In this document: piece after piece, positions 9,592-21,111 of the stretch
Layout: every line of letters starts with the position of its first letter
Position numbering within the stretch: position 1 is the first letter of the stretch
Source: Mesostigma viride
Taxonomy: Eukaryota > Streptophyta > Mesostigmatophyceae > Mesostigmatales > Mesostigmataceae
Direction: 5' to 3'
NCBI GenBank assembly: GCA_009746045.1
Contig: RPFO01001061.1
Location: 1-55,000 of the forward strand
Length of the DNA: 55,000 nucleotides
The notes under the pieces: generated by a model
What the model was told of the DNA's origin: nothing
What the model saw: the letters and a program-made list of their open reading frames with translations, nothing else
Database searches by the model: none
Translations under genes and position numbers: made by a program

Positions 9592-10624
9592 CAAGAAAAA
9601 AGTGGGGGAGGGGGGGCTATCGCCCCCCCTCCCCGACTTGAGAGGACGTGACTCGCCGCTAGCGGCCCAGAGGCCGATAGTCGACCTTCTGGGCGCCAAC
9701 CGCACCGGCCCGCGCGACGCGCCAAGACCCTTCCACGGAGGACGCGCGAGCGGACGATTCCGACCGGGACGAACCGCCGCCGTGCGCCACGCGCAACGGA
9801 CCCTTCCCCGTGAACACCGTGGAAGCTCTCCGACTAGCGTGAGATACTTGGAAATTTCGTCACGTTCGTATCGAAAATGAAATTTCTGACAAATTTGTCA
9901 GCTCGGACAGAACCACAATGAATTTCAGCATACCATTCGATACAACAATGATATTTCGGCGTCGGATACTTGGAAATTTCGTTACGTTCGTATCGCCAGT
10001 GAAATTCTGACAAATTTTATCCTGAACTATTTCGCATCATAACATGACTCCGTTGGGAGATCATCATGTAGCACTGGCTAACATATTCCCTTGCTGGATG
10101 GATGGAGGTAGGTGAAGAATTAAACCTTTTTGAATGACCTTATTTGTCTAATTGTAATTGCCTAGCACAGTCTACCTAGAGGAGGGCCCTGATTGGCACA
10201 ATTGTGGCCATGTACGTAATTATGCTACATGTCGTACATGATCTCCCCACTAGTCATGTTATAATTTAATTTCATTTTAATGCTAGCATGCCTTGTTGCA
10301 TGCCCTCAAAGCTAAAATTGTTTATCACATGCAGAGAGAGCCCGCACAATGAATTTCAGCGTACCATTCATTAATTAATTATACCATGCGATATACTTTA
10401 CAGATATTTCGCTGTCAAATACTTCGAAATTTGGGTACTGCTTTTTGCAAGCCAGCCATAAGGACCAAACACTCCCATGCAAACTCCCATTTTCATCATT
10501 AATTAATATTCATTGAGTGGCAATCCTTTCATTCCTTTGTTCACACATGCACCATCCGTCATTCCCATTATTAAATTGAAAAAATTAAAACATAGCATGA
10601 CTCCGTGGTGCCCACTATGACTTC

Positions 10625-12570
10625 ATGGGGGGGGGCTGGCATGCTTGCGTGGGTGTGGGGGGGCCTCGCATGCGTGCGTGGGTGTGGGGGGGGCTTGCAT
10701 GCGTGCGTGGGTGTGGGGGGGAGTGGCATGCATGCGTGGGTGTGGTGGGGGGCTGCCATGCATGCGTGGGGTTAGGAGGGGCTGGCACGCGTGTGTGGGT
10801 TCGTGGGGTGGCTGCCATGCGTGCGTGGGTGTGTGGGGTGGCTGGCATGCGTACGTGGGTGTGGGGGGTGGCTGGCATGCATAAGTGGGTTTGTAATGGG
10901 CTGGCATGCGTGCGTGGGTTGGTGGGGTGGCTGGCATGCATGCGTGCATGTGGGGGGTCGCTGGCATGCATGCGTGGGTTTGTGGGGTAGCTGGCATGCA
11001 GGCGTGGGTGTGGGAGGGGCTGGCATGCATGCGTGGGTGTGGGGGGTGGCTGGCATGCATGCCTGCATGTGGGGTGGGGCTGGCATGCGTGCGTGGGTGT
11101 GGGGGGGGCTCGCATGCGTGCGTGGGTGTGTGTGGGGGCTCGCATGCGTGCGTGGGTGTGGGGGGGAGTGGCATGCATGCGTGGGTGTGGTGGGGGGCTG
11201 CCATGCATGCATGGGGTTAGGGGGGGGCTGGCACGCGTGTGTGGGTTGGTAGGGTGGCTGCCATGCGTGCGTGGGTGTGTGGGGTGGCTGGCATGCGTAC
11301 GTGGGTGTGGGGGGTGGCTGGCATGCATAAGTGGGTTTGTGATGGGCTGGCATGCGTGCGTGGGTTGGTGGGGGGCTGCCATGCATGCGTGGGGTTAGGA
11401 GGGGCTGGCACGCGTGTGTGGGTTCGTGGGGTGGCTGCCATGCGTGCGTGGGTGTGTGGGGTGGCTGGCATGCGTACGTGGGTGTGGGGGGTGGCTGGCA
11501 TGCATAAGTGGGTTTGTAATGGGCTGGCATGCGTGCGTGGGTTGGTGGGGTGGCTGGCATGCATGCGTGCATGTGGGGGGTCGCTGGCATGCATGCGTGG
11601 GTTTGTGGGGTAGCTGGCATGCAGGCGTGGGTGTGGGAGGGGCTGGCATGCATGCGTGGGTGTGGGGGGTGGCTGGCATGCATGCCTGCATGTAGGGTGG
11701 GGCTGGCATGCGTGCGTGGGTGTGGGGGGGGCTCGCATGCGTGCGTGGGTGTGGGGGGGCTCGCATGCGTGCGTGGGTGTGGGGGGGAGTGGCATGCATG
11801 CGTGGGTGTGGTGGGGGGCTGCCATGCATGCATGGGGTTAGGGGGGGCTGGCACGCGTGTGTGGGTTGGTAGGGTGGCTGCCATGCGTGCGTGGGTGTGT
11901 GGGGTGGCTGGCATGCGTACGTGGGTGTGGGGGGTGGCTGGCATGCATAAGTGGGTTTGTGATGGGCTGGCATGCGTGCGTGGGTTGGTGGGGTGGCTGG
12001 CATGCATGCGTGCATGTGGGGGGTCGCTGGCATGCATGCGTGGGTTTGTGGGGTAGCTGGCATGCGGGCGTGGGTGTGGGAGGGGCTGGCATGCATGCGT
12101 GGGTGTGGGGGGTGGCTGGCATGCATGCCTGCATGTGGGGTAGGGCTGGCATGCGTGCGTGGGTGTGGGGGGGGCTGCCATGCGTGTGTCGGGGGGCTGG
12201 CATGCGTGGGTGGTTGGCGGGGGAGTGGCATGCATGCGTGGGTGTGGTGGGGAGCTGCCATGCATGCGTGGTTTTAAGGGGGGGCTGGCACGCGTGCGTG
12301 GGTTCGTGGGGTGGCTGCCATGCGTGCGTGGGGGTGGGGGGTGGCTGGCATGCGTAAGTGGCTGTGGGGGTTGCTGGAATGCATAAGTGGGTTGTGGGGT
12401 GGCTGGCATGCGTGCGTGGGTGTGGGGGTGGCTGGCATGCGTGCGTGGATTGGTGGGGTGGCTGGCATGCATGCGGGCATGTGGGGGGTGGCTGGAATCC
12501 ATGCGTGGGTTTGTGGGGTATAGCTAACATGTGTGCGTGGGTGTGGGAGGGGCTGGCATGCATGCGTTGG
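10625..12570 (+). repeat. M minisatellite, long allele (copy 2)
   Basis: About 65 units of the 30-bp repeat. An internal block is duplicated with an offset of 622 bp: the variant CACGCGTGTGTGGGTTCGTG occurs near 10788 and 11410, and its GGTTGGTAGGG counterpart near 11232 and 11854. This higher-order duplication also occurs in copies 3 and 4 and is absent from copies 1 and 5, so it arose before copies 2-4 were amplified. Confidence 0.95.
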
Positions 12571-13682
12571 TTGACATGCCATGGATGAAAAACGCCAAGA
12601 AGAGTATATGGCCCCGCTGCCACCAAAAATCACCTGGTTGATCAACCAAGGGGATAGCCTGCACAGTGAGACACAAACACAGCAGACCCAGCAAAGCAAA
12701 ATTCAGGTTGTAAGCGAGTGGAGATTACTTTTGACATGCTTGATGAAGAAATATATAACACACCTTCTATTGTCACACCTTCTATAAACAAATGGTTGAT
12801 TGATCACCTTATACACCACGTAAACATGCTACCAGACGCGCTCTTCAGTCCAGTCAAAATCCACGTGCGAAGCAAGTCAGCTTACGCAGAAAGCACCATG
12901 AATGTCAGCCAGTACAGCAGTAAATGACGCCCCAAACCCGTGACCAGGCAAGCATCCAGAGGGGCTTTCACCGCCCAGTATATTCCAGAAAAAAGCATCA
13001 CAGATCCTTGGGCAACGGACGTTCACACAGGACATGCGAAGGACCATGAAGATGGCGTCCTGCACGGCTAAGAAAATAAAACGCAGACCCTTGCTACGCT
13101 ATGTCTTTGCTGCGACTAGGTGGATTCGGCGAAATGGAAAGAACGCAACCATGAAAATGCATCAGAAAGAGAGCAGGTACTACCCCGGTCATCGAAACAA
13201 ACGCCTCACCATCGGCATCGCCGGTTACGTCCCGTGGCAAAAAATCCAGCGTTCTTTCCAATATGATGTGGCGACAGCAGAAGCTCGTTGGCCACACCCC
13301 AAGCCTTCCACGAACAGCAAACTGATTTCACTAGGCACCCAATACGTAAAGCAGTTAAGCATGATACTACAATACCTAAATCTACAACGACATTCCATTT
13401 CCAGGTCGCCATAGCGACACGGACCTCTCCCACGCAGGTATCACTCTGTTGACGCACCTCCAGCTCATAAAATTTCGCACTTGCTCTTCAAACATAAAAT
13501 TTTGACGTATAAAACCATGGCTGCGCATTCCCCATCCCAATTTTCTAGCCTACGTTGCCTGCCATCGCCAGCCAGCACAAGGAAAATTGCTCGCGCAGCA
13601 CGTCACTTTGTTTTTCGCCCCGAGCATGCCGCACGCTTTGCCAATAATTCCCAGTTCCCACTGCCCAGCAAGACTTTTTTAC
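12571..13682 (+). repeat. D module, copy 2
   Basis: Nearly identical to the copy at 2517-3615. A distinguishing change is CTCTGTTGACG near 13444 where copies 1 and 5 have CTCCGTTGACG. Its TATA-like box is at 13508-13514. Confidence 0.75.
13034..13414 (+). CDS. Unrecognised basic 126-aa ORF in D module, copy 2
   Basis: Translation identical to the ORF at 2978-3358. Since the surrounding DNA is equally identical, the identity does not show selection on the protein. Confidence 0.18.
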   Translation: MRRTMKMASCTAKKIKRRPLLRYVFAATRWIRRNGKNATMKMHQKESRYYPGHRNKRLTIGIAGYVPWQKIQRSFQYDVATAEARWPHPKPSTNSKLISLGTQYVKQLSMILQYLNLQRHSISRSP

Positions 13683-13983
13683 ATGCGATATACTTTAGAG
13701 ATATTTCGGTGGAAGATACTTGGAAATTTCGTTACGTTCGTATTTCCATGGACAATGTGCCAAATTACTAAATATAATTTTGAAATTCTGACAAATTTTC
13801 AGCTCGCACTTAACCACTATGAATTTCAGCATACCATTCGATATACTTTAGAGATAATTCAGCGTCAGATACTTGGAAATTTCCTTACGGTCGTATTTCA
13901 AGTGAAATTCTGACAAATTTCTCCGCTCGGACTGAACCACAATCAATTTCCGCATACCATTCGATATAGTAAATATAATTTTG
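13683..13983 (+). repeat. E relic repeats, right-hand block of copy 2
   Basis: About two and a third tandem E units, joined to the end of D and running into P. Equivalent blocks are at 18572-18870 and 24167-24465. Copy 1 has only one unit here and copy 5 has none, going straight from D through an AT-rich TTAGTT stretch into P. Confidence 0.7.
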
Positions 13984-14479
13984 CGTTTCCGTTCAGCAAC
14001 GCTATGAACGTTTTCGTTCGTAACGGAAAAGTCCGGCTCGTTTGATTCTATTTTCCCTGTTCAGGTGTGAACGTTTCCGTTCAGCACATAACTGTCATTT
14101 CGTCTCGCTTGCTTATCAAATTTCACATCCCACGTCCTGTGCGCCGAAAAGTTTTAGTACAGATATCGGTTCGCGACTTTTTGTTTGACGGTTAAATAAG
14201 TCAACGCGCCGTACCGTCCTGAGGCCGCGCGGATTGGCGAGACGCCCCACCTGCCCGCGAAAGTCTGAACGTGTTCAGCATTTCAGCACCCGTTCAGGAA
14301 AACACGACACTCGATCTCCAAGGTTTGGGGATTTCTTTGTACTACGCCGATTGGCCATCTCGCTACGGTCCTGGACGTCGTCCGCTCCCGCGCTAGGGGG
14401 CGCGGGGGACGGCCCCACCTTCGGCCTACGGCCTCGGCCAAAGTTTTCGGGCTTCATAAATCGTAGTTACATTAGGGGA
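13984..14479 (-). repeat. P module (5'-terminal module), copy 2
   Basis: About 500 bp found at the right end of every large unit and of the 4593-8672 unit (76-604, about 3930-4249, 8190-8672, 13984-14479, 18873-19368, 24468-24963, 33287-33820). It carries repeated GAACGTTTCCGTTCAG-like words, the dyad CTGAACGTGTTCAG (14265-14278), an ACTCGATCT motif about 170 bp from the end, and GC-rich dyads close to the terminus. Confidence 0.7.
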
Positions 14480-15512
14480 CAAGAAAAAAGTGGGGGAGGG
14501 GGGGCTATCGCCCCCCCTCCCCGACTTGAGAGGACGTGACTCGCCGCTAGCGGCCCAGAGGCCGATAGTCGACCTTCTGGGCGCCAACCGCACCGGCCCG
14601 CGCGACGCGCCAAGACCCTTCCACGGAGGACGCGCGAGCGGACGATTCCGACCGGGACGAACCGCCGCCGTGCGCCACGCGCAACGGACCCTTCCCCGTG
14701 AACACCGTGGAAGCTCTCCGACTAGCGTGAGATACTTGGAAATTTCGTCACGTTCGTATCGAAAATGAAATTTCTGACAAATTTGTCAGCTCGGACAGAA
14801 CCACAATGAATTTCAGCATACCATTCGATACAACAATGATATTTCGGCGTCGGATACTTGGAAATTTCGTTACGTTCGTATCGCCAGTGAAATTCTGACA
14901 AATTTTATCCTGAACTATTTCGCATCATAACATGACTCCGTTGGGAGATCATCATGTAGCACTGGCTAACATATTCCCTTGCTGGATGGATGGAGGTAGG
15001 TGAAGAATTAAACCTTTTTGAATGACCTTATTTGTCTAATTGTAATTGCCTAGCACAGTCTACCTAGAGGAGGGCCCTGATTGGCACAATTGTGGCCATG
15101 TACGTAATTATGCTACATGTCGTACATGATCTCCCCACTAGTCATGTTATAATTTAATTTCATTTTAATGCTAGCATGCCTTGTTGCATGCCCTCAAAGC
15201 TAAAATTGTTTATCACATGCAGAGAGAGCCCGCACAATGAATTTCAGCGTACCATTCATTAATTAATTATACCATGCGATATACTTTACAGATATTTCGC
15301 TGTCAAATACTTCGAAATTTGGGTACTGCTTTTTGCAAGCCAGCCATAAGGACCAAACACTCCCATGCAAACTCCCATTTTCATCATTAATTAATATTCA
15401 TTGAGTGGCAATCCTTTCATTCCTTTGTTCACACATGCACCATCCGTCATTCCCATTATTAAATTGAAAAAATTAAAACATAGCATGACTCCGTGGTGCC
15501 CACTATGACTTC

Positions 15513-17460
15513 ATGGGGGGGGCTGGCATGCTTGCGTGGGTGTGGGGGGGCCTCGCATGCGTGCGTGGGTGTGGGGGGGGCTTGCATGCGTGCGTGGGTG
15601 TGGGGGGGAGTGGCATGCATGCGTGGGTGTGGTGGGGGGCTGCCATGCATGCGTGGGGTTAGGAGGGGCTGGCACGCGTGTGTGGGTTCGTGGGGTGGCT
15701 GCCATGCGTGCGTGGGTGTGTGGGGTGGCTGGCATGCGTACGTGGGTGTGGGGGGTGGCTGGCATGCATAAGTGGGTTTGTAATGGGCTGGCATGCGTGC
15801 GTGGGTTGGTGGGGTGGCTGGCATGCATGCGTGCATGTGGGGGGTCGCTGGCATGCATGCGTGGGTTTGTGGGGTAGCTGGCATGCAGGCGTGGGTGTGG
15901 GAGGGGCTGGCATGCATGCGTGGGTGTGGGGGGTGGCTGGCATGCATGCCTGCATGTGGGGTGGGGCTGGCATGCGTGCGTGGGTGTGGGGGGGCTCGCA
16001 TGCGTGCGTGGGTGTGTGTGGGGGCTCGCATGCGTGCGTGGGTGTGGGGGGGAGTGGCATGCATGCGTGGGTGTGGTGGGGGGCTGCCATGCATGCATGG
16101 GGTTAGGGGGGGGCTGGCACGCGTGTGTGGGTTGGTAGGGTGGCTGCCATGCGTGCGTGGGTGTGTGGGGTGGCTGGCATGCGTACGTGGGTGTGGGGGG
16201 TGGCTGGCATGCATAAGTGGGTTTGTGATGGGCTGGCATGCGTGCGTGGGTTGGTGGGGGGCTGCCATGCATGCGTGGGGTTAGGAGGGGCTGGCACGCG
16301 TGTGTGGGTTCGTGGGGTGGCTGCCATGCGTGCGTGGGTGTGTGGGGTGGCTGGCATGCGTACGTGGGTGTGGGGGGTGGCTGGCATGCATAAGTGGGTT
16401 TGTAATGGGCTGGCATGCGTGCGTGGGTTGGTGGGGTGGCTGGCATGCATGCGTGCATGTGGGGGGTCGCTGGCATGCATGCGTGGGTTTGTGGGGTAGC
16501 TGGCATGCAGGCGTGGGTGTGGGAGGGGCTGGCATGCATGCGTGGGTGTGGGGGGTGGCTGGCATGCATGCCTGCATGTAGGGTGGGGCTGGCATGCGTG
16601 CGTGGGTGTGGGGGGGGCTCGCATGCGTGCGTGGGTGTGGGGGGGGCTCGCATGCGTGCGTGGGTGTGGGGGGGAGTGGCATGCATGCGTGGGTGTGGTG
16701 GGGGGCTGCCATGCATGCATGGGGTTAGGGGGGGGCTGGCACGCGTGTGTGGGTTGGTAGGGTGGCTGCCATGCGTGCGTGGGTGTGTGGGGTGGCTGGC
16801 ATGCGTACGTGGGTGTGGGGGGTGGCTGGCATGCATAAGTGGGTTTGTGATGGGCTGGCATGCGTGCGTGGGTTGGTGGGGTGGCTGGCATGCATGCGTG
16901 CATGTGGGGGGTCGCTGGCATGCATGCGTGGGTTTGTGGGGTAGCTGGCATGCGGGCGTGGGTGTGGGAGGGGCTGGCATGCATGCGTGGGTGTGGGGGG
17001 TGGCTGGCATGCATGCCTGCATGTGGGGTAGGGCTGGCATGCGTGCGTGGGTGTGGGGGGGGCTGCCATGCGTGTGTCGGGGGGCTGGCATGCGTGGGTG
17101 GTTGGCGGGGGGAGTGGCATGCATGCGTGGGTGTGGTGGGGAGCTGCCATGCATGCGTGGTTTTAAGGGGGGGCTGGCACGCGTGCGTGGGTTCGTGGGG
17201 TGGCTGCCATGCGTGCGTGGGGGTGGGGGGTGGCTGGCATGCGTAAGTGGCTGTGGGGGTTGCTGGAATGCATAAGTGGGTTGTGGGGTGGCTGGCATGC
17301 GTGCGTGGGTGTGGGGGTGGCTGGCATGCGTGCGTGGATTGGTGGGGTGGCTGGCATGCATGCGGGCATGTGGGGGGTGGCTGGAATCCATGCGTGGGTT
17401 TGTGGGGTATAGCTAACATGTGTGCGTGGGTGTGGGAGGGGCTGGCATGCATGCGTTGGT
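15513..17460 (+). repeat. M minisatellite, long allele (copy 3)
   Basis: Near-identical to the copy 2 array, including the 622-bp internal duplication. It differs by one or two G residues in several G-runs, the expected footprint of slippage since duplication. Confidence 0.95.
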
Positions 17461-18571
17461 TGACATGCCATGGATGAAAAACGCCAAGAAGAGTATATGG
17501 CCCCGCTGCCACCAAAAATCACCTGGTTGATCAACCAAGGGGATAGCCTGCACAGTGAGACACAAACACAGCAGACCCAGCAAAGCAAAATTCAGGTTGT
17601 AAGCGAGTGGAGATTACTTTTGACATGCTTGATGAAGAAATATATAACACACCTTCTATTGTCACACCTTCTATAAACAAATGGTTGATTGATCACCTTA
17701 TACACCACGTAAACATGCTACCAGACGCGCTCTTCAGTCCAGTCAAAATCCACGTGCGAAGCAAGTCAGCTTACGCAGAAAGCACCATGAATGTCAGCCA
17801 GTACAGCAGTAAATGACGCCCCAAACCCGTGACCAGGCAAGCATCCAGAGGGGCTTTCACCGCCCAGTATATTCCAGAAAAAAGCATCACAGATCCTTGG
17901 GCAACGGACGTTCACACAGGACATGCGAAGGACCATGAAGATGGCGTCCTGCACGGCTAAGAAAATAAAACGCAGACCCTTGCTACGCTATGTCTTTGCT
18001 GCGACTAGGTGGATTCGGCGAAATGGAAAGAACGCAACCATGAAAATGCATCAGAAAGAGAGCAGGTACTACCCCGGTCATCGAAACAAACGCCTCACCA
18101 TCGGCATCGCCGGTTACGTCCCGTGGCAAAAAATCCAGCGTTCTTTCCAATATGATGTGGCGACAGCAGAAGCTCGTTGGCCACACCCCAAGCCTTCCAC
18201 GAACAGCAAACTGATTTCACTAGGCACCCAATACGTAAAGCAGTTAAGCATGATACTACAATACCTAAATCTACAACGACATTCCATTTCCAGGTCGCCA
18301 TAGCGACACGGACCTCTCCCACGCAGGTATCACTCTGTTGACGCACCTCCAGCTCATAAAATTTCGCACTTGCTCTTCAAACATAAAATTTTGACGTATA
18401 AAACCATGGCTGCGCATTCCCCATCCCAATTTTCTAGCCTACGTTGCCTGCCATCGCCAGCCAGCACAAGGAAAATTGCTCGCGCAGCACGTCACTTTGT
18501 TTTTCGCCCCGAGCATGCCGCACGCTTTGCCAATAATTCCCAGTTCCCACTGCCCAGCAAGACTTTTTTAC
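17461..18571 (+). repeat. D module, copy 3
   Basis: Matches copy 2 throughout what I compared, including the CTCTGTTGACG variant. Its TATA-like box is at 18397-18403. Confidence 0.75.
17923..18303 (+). CDS. Unrecognised basic 126-aa ORF in D module, copy 3
   Basis: Translation identical to the copies at 2978-3358 and 13034-13414. Function unknown. Confidence 0.18.
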   Translation: MRRTMKMASCTAKKIKRRPLLRYVFAATRWIRRNGKNATMKMHQKESRYYPGHRNKRLTIGIAGYVPWQKIQRSFQYDVATAEARWPHPKPSTNSKLISLGTQYVKQLSMILQYLNLQRHSISRSP

Positions 18572-19368
18572 ATGCGATATACTTTAGAGATATTTCGGTG
18601 GAAGATACTTGGAAATTTCGTTACGTTCGTATTTCCATGGACAATGTGCCAAATTACTAAATATAATTTTGAAATTCTGACAAATTTTCAGCTCGCACTT
18701 AACCACTATGAATTTCAGCATACCATTCGATATACTTTAGAGATAATTCAGCGTCAGATACTTGGAAATTTCCTTACGGTCGTATTTCAAGTGAAATTCT
18801 GACAAATTTCTCCGCTCGGACTGAACCACAATCAATTTCCGCATACCATTCGATATAGTAAATATAATTTTGCGTTTCCGTTCAGCAACGCTATGAACGT
18901 TTTCGTTCGTAACGGAAAAGTCCGGCTCGTTTGATTCTATTTTCCCTGTTCAGGTGTGAACGTTTCCGTTCAGCACATAACTGTCATTTCGTCTCGCTTG
19001 CTTATCAAATTTCACATCCCACGTCCTGTGCGCCGAAAAGTTTTAGTACAGATATCGGTTCGCGACTTTTTGTTTGACGGTTAAATAAGTCAACGCGCCG
19101 TACCGTCCTGAGGCCGCGCGGATTGGCGAGACGCCCCACCTGCCCGCGAAAGTCTGAACGTGTTCAGCATTTCAGCACCCGTTCAGGAAAACACGACACT
19201 CGATCTCCAAGGTTTGGGGATTTCTTTGTACTACGCCGATTGGCCATCTCGCAACGGTCCTGGACGTCGTCCGCTCCCGCGCTAGGGGGCGCGGGGGACG
19301 GCCCCACCTTCGGCCTACGGCCTCGGCCAAAGTTTTCGGGCTTCATAAATCGTAGTTACATTAGGGGA

Positions 19369-20078
19369 CAAGTTGGGGGCCCCTTCGGGGCCCAGACTTT
19401 TTGGCGCCTGAGCGGGCGATTGGCGCGTACACCCGCGGGGTGCGTCCTCGGGAACGCCGGCGCCACGCGGGGCGCGCAGTGCGAAGGGGCAGTGGCCGAG
19501 GGCGCCGAGGCGGGGGGGCCAGCGGGAGCCCGAAAATTTCGGTTTCGTACGGCCGTTTTTTCAGCGGAGCCCCCTGCTTTCCACAGTTTCGAGCCGTTTT
19601 TTTTCCATGCTCCCCGTCTGAACACGTTCAGGTCAGTCATCTCGCAAAAATTGGCACTGAAATTGCGTGGGAAGTAGGCCGAACCGAATATTCAACCAAA
19701 AACGCGTTCAGAAATGTGTTCGAACTCAATATTCGTTCAGTCTGAACACTTGAAATTTGCCGTTCAGTCTGAACCCTTAGTATTTGTAGTAGGATGTTTG
19801 CTTCGGCAACAAACTCTTTGCCCTGCCGTATATGCCCCCGGCATTTCTCGCGCATTTTGCTGAATTCGGCTTCCGTTCAGAACTGCTGACAGTCGATCTT
19901 AGGAGGGTGTGACGGCGTTCAGGCCGGCGGTTACGGGCCGTAACTCGCGGCTCCGCAGGATTTCAGGATTTGCCCTCGGGCGTGGGGTTGCGATCAGGCC
20001 GTACGGTACGGCGCCCGCGGCGATGTCAGGATGTTCGGGGTTCTCCCTTGCGCAACACGATCGTAGTTAAGTAGTTGA
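19369..20078 (-). mobile_element. W unit, divergent single copy (710 bp)
   Basis: A complete cassette sitting between the 5' end of copy 3 and the 3' end of copy 4. The left end has the W hairpin next to CTTG. The right end on the minus strand is TCAACTACTTAACTACG. TGACAGTCGATCT lies at 19887-19899. It is clearly related to the 733-bp units at 24,964-28,628 but differs by many substitutions and indels, so it is not part of that recent expansion. Open frames run through it on both strands, but none has features of a real protein. Confidence 0.65.
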
Positions 20079-21111
20079 CAAGAAAAAAGTGGGGGAGGGG
20101 GGGCTATCGCCCCCCCTCCCCGACTTGAGAGGACGTGACTCGCCGCTAGCGGCCCAGAGGCCGATAGTCGACCTTCTGGGCGCCAACCGCACCGGCCCGC
20201 GCGACGCGCCAAGACCCTTCCACGGAGGACGCGCGAGCGGACGATTCCGACCGGGACGAACCGCCGCCGTGCGCCACGCGCAACGGACCCTTCCCCGTGA
20301 ACACCGTGGAAGCTCTCCGACTAGCGTGAGATACTTGGAAATTTCGTCACGTTCGTATCGAAAATGAAATTTCTGACAAATTTGTCAGCTCGGACAGAAC
20401 CACAATGAATTTCAGCATACCATTCGATACAACAATGATATTTCGGCGTCGGATACTTGGAAATTTCGTTACGTTCGTATCGCCAGTGAAATTCTGACAA
20501 ATTTTATCCTGAACTATTTCGCATCATAACATGACTCCGTTGGGAGATCATCATGTAGCACTGGCTAACATATTCCCTTGCTGGATGGATGGAGGTAGGT
20601 GAAGAATTAAACCTTTTTGAATGACCTTATTTGTCTAATTGTAATTGCCTAGCACAGTCTACCTAGAGGAGGGCCCTGATTGGCACAATTGTGGCCATGT
20701 ACGTAATTATGCTACATGTCGTACATGATCTCCCCACTAGTCATGTTATAATTTAATTTCATTTTAATGCTAGCATGCCTTGTTGCATGCCCTCAAAGCT
20801 AAAATTGTTTATCACATGCAGAGAGAGCCCGCACAATGAATTTCAGCGTACCATTCATTAATTAATTATACCATGCGATATACTTTACAGATATTTCGCT
20901 GTCAAATACTTCGAAATTTGGGTACTGCTTTTTGCAAGCCAGCCATAAGGACCAAACACTCCCATGCAAACTCCCATTTTCATCATTAATTAATATTCAT
21001 TGAGTGGCAATCCTTTCATTCCTTTGTTCACACATGCACCATCCGTCATTCCCATTATTAAATTGAAAAAATTAAAACATAGCATGACTCCGTGGTGCCC
21101 ACTATGACTTC

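Larger units (their letters stand above)
9592..14479 (-). mobile_element. Large Helitron-like unit, copy 2 (4,888 bp)
   Basis: A complete unit in plus order G (9592-9839), E, L (10036-10624), M (10625-12570), D (12571-13682), E repeated more than twice (13683-13983), P (13984-14479). The 5' terminus on the minus strand is TCCCCTAATGTAACTACG, a variant shared with copies 3 and 4 and different from copies 1 and 5. Copies 2, 3 and 4 are nearly identical over their whole length, which points to recent tandem amplification of one progenitor. Confidence 0.65.
14480..19368 (-). mobile_element. Large Helitron-like unit, copy 3 (4,889 bp)
   Basis: The same organisation and nearly the same sequence as copy 2, with M at 15513-17460 and D at 17461-18571. 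Differences seen are single bases, such as CTCGCAACGG for CTCGCTACGG near 19250, and minisatellite unit changes. A W cassette follows directly at its 5' end (right), whereas copy 2 is followed directly by this copy. Confidence 0.65.

Noticed and set aside
10772-12502. Long minus-strand ORFs (up to about 640 codons) of THACQPP-type repeats over the M arrays
   Set aside because: All frames on both strands are open because the 30-bp unit lacks stop codons. Lengths follow the array size, and frame use shifts with G-run changes.
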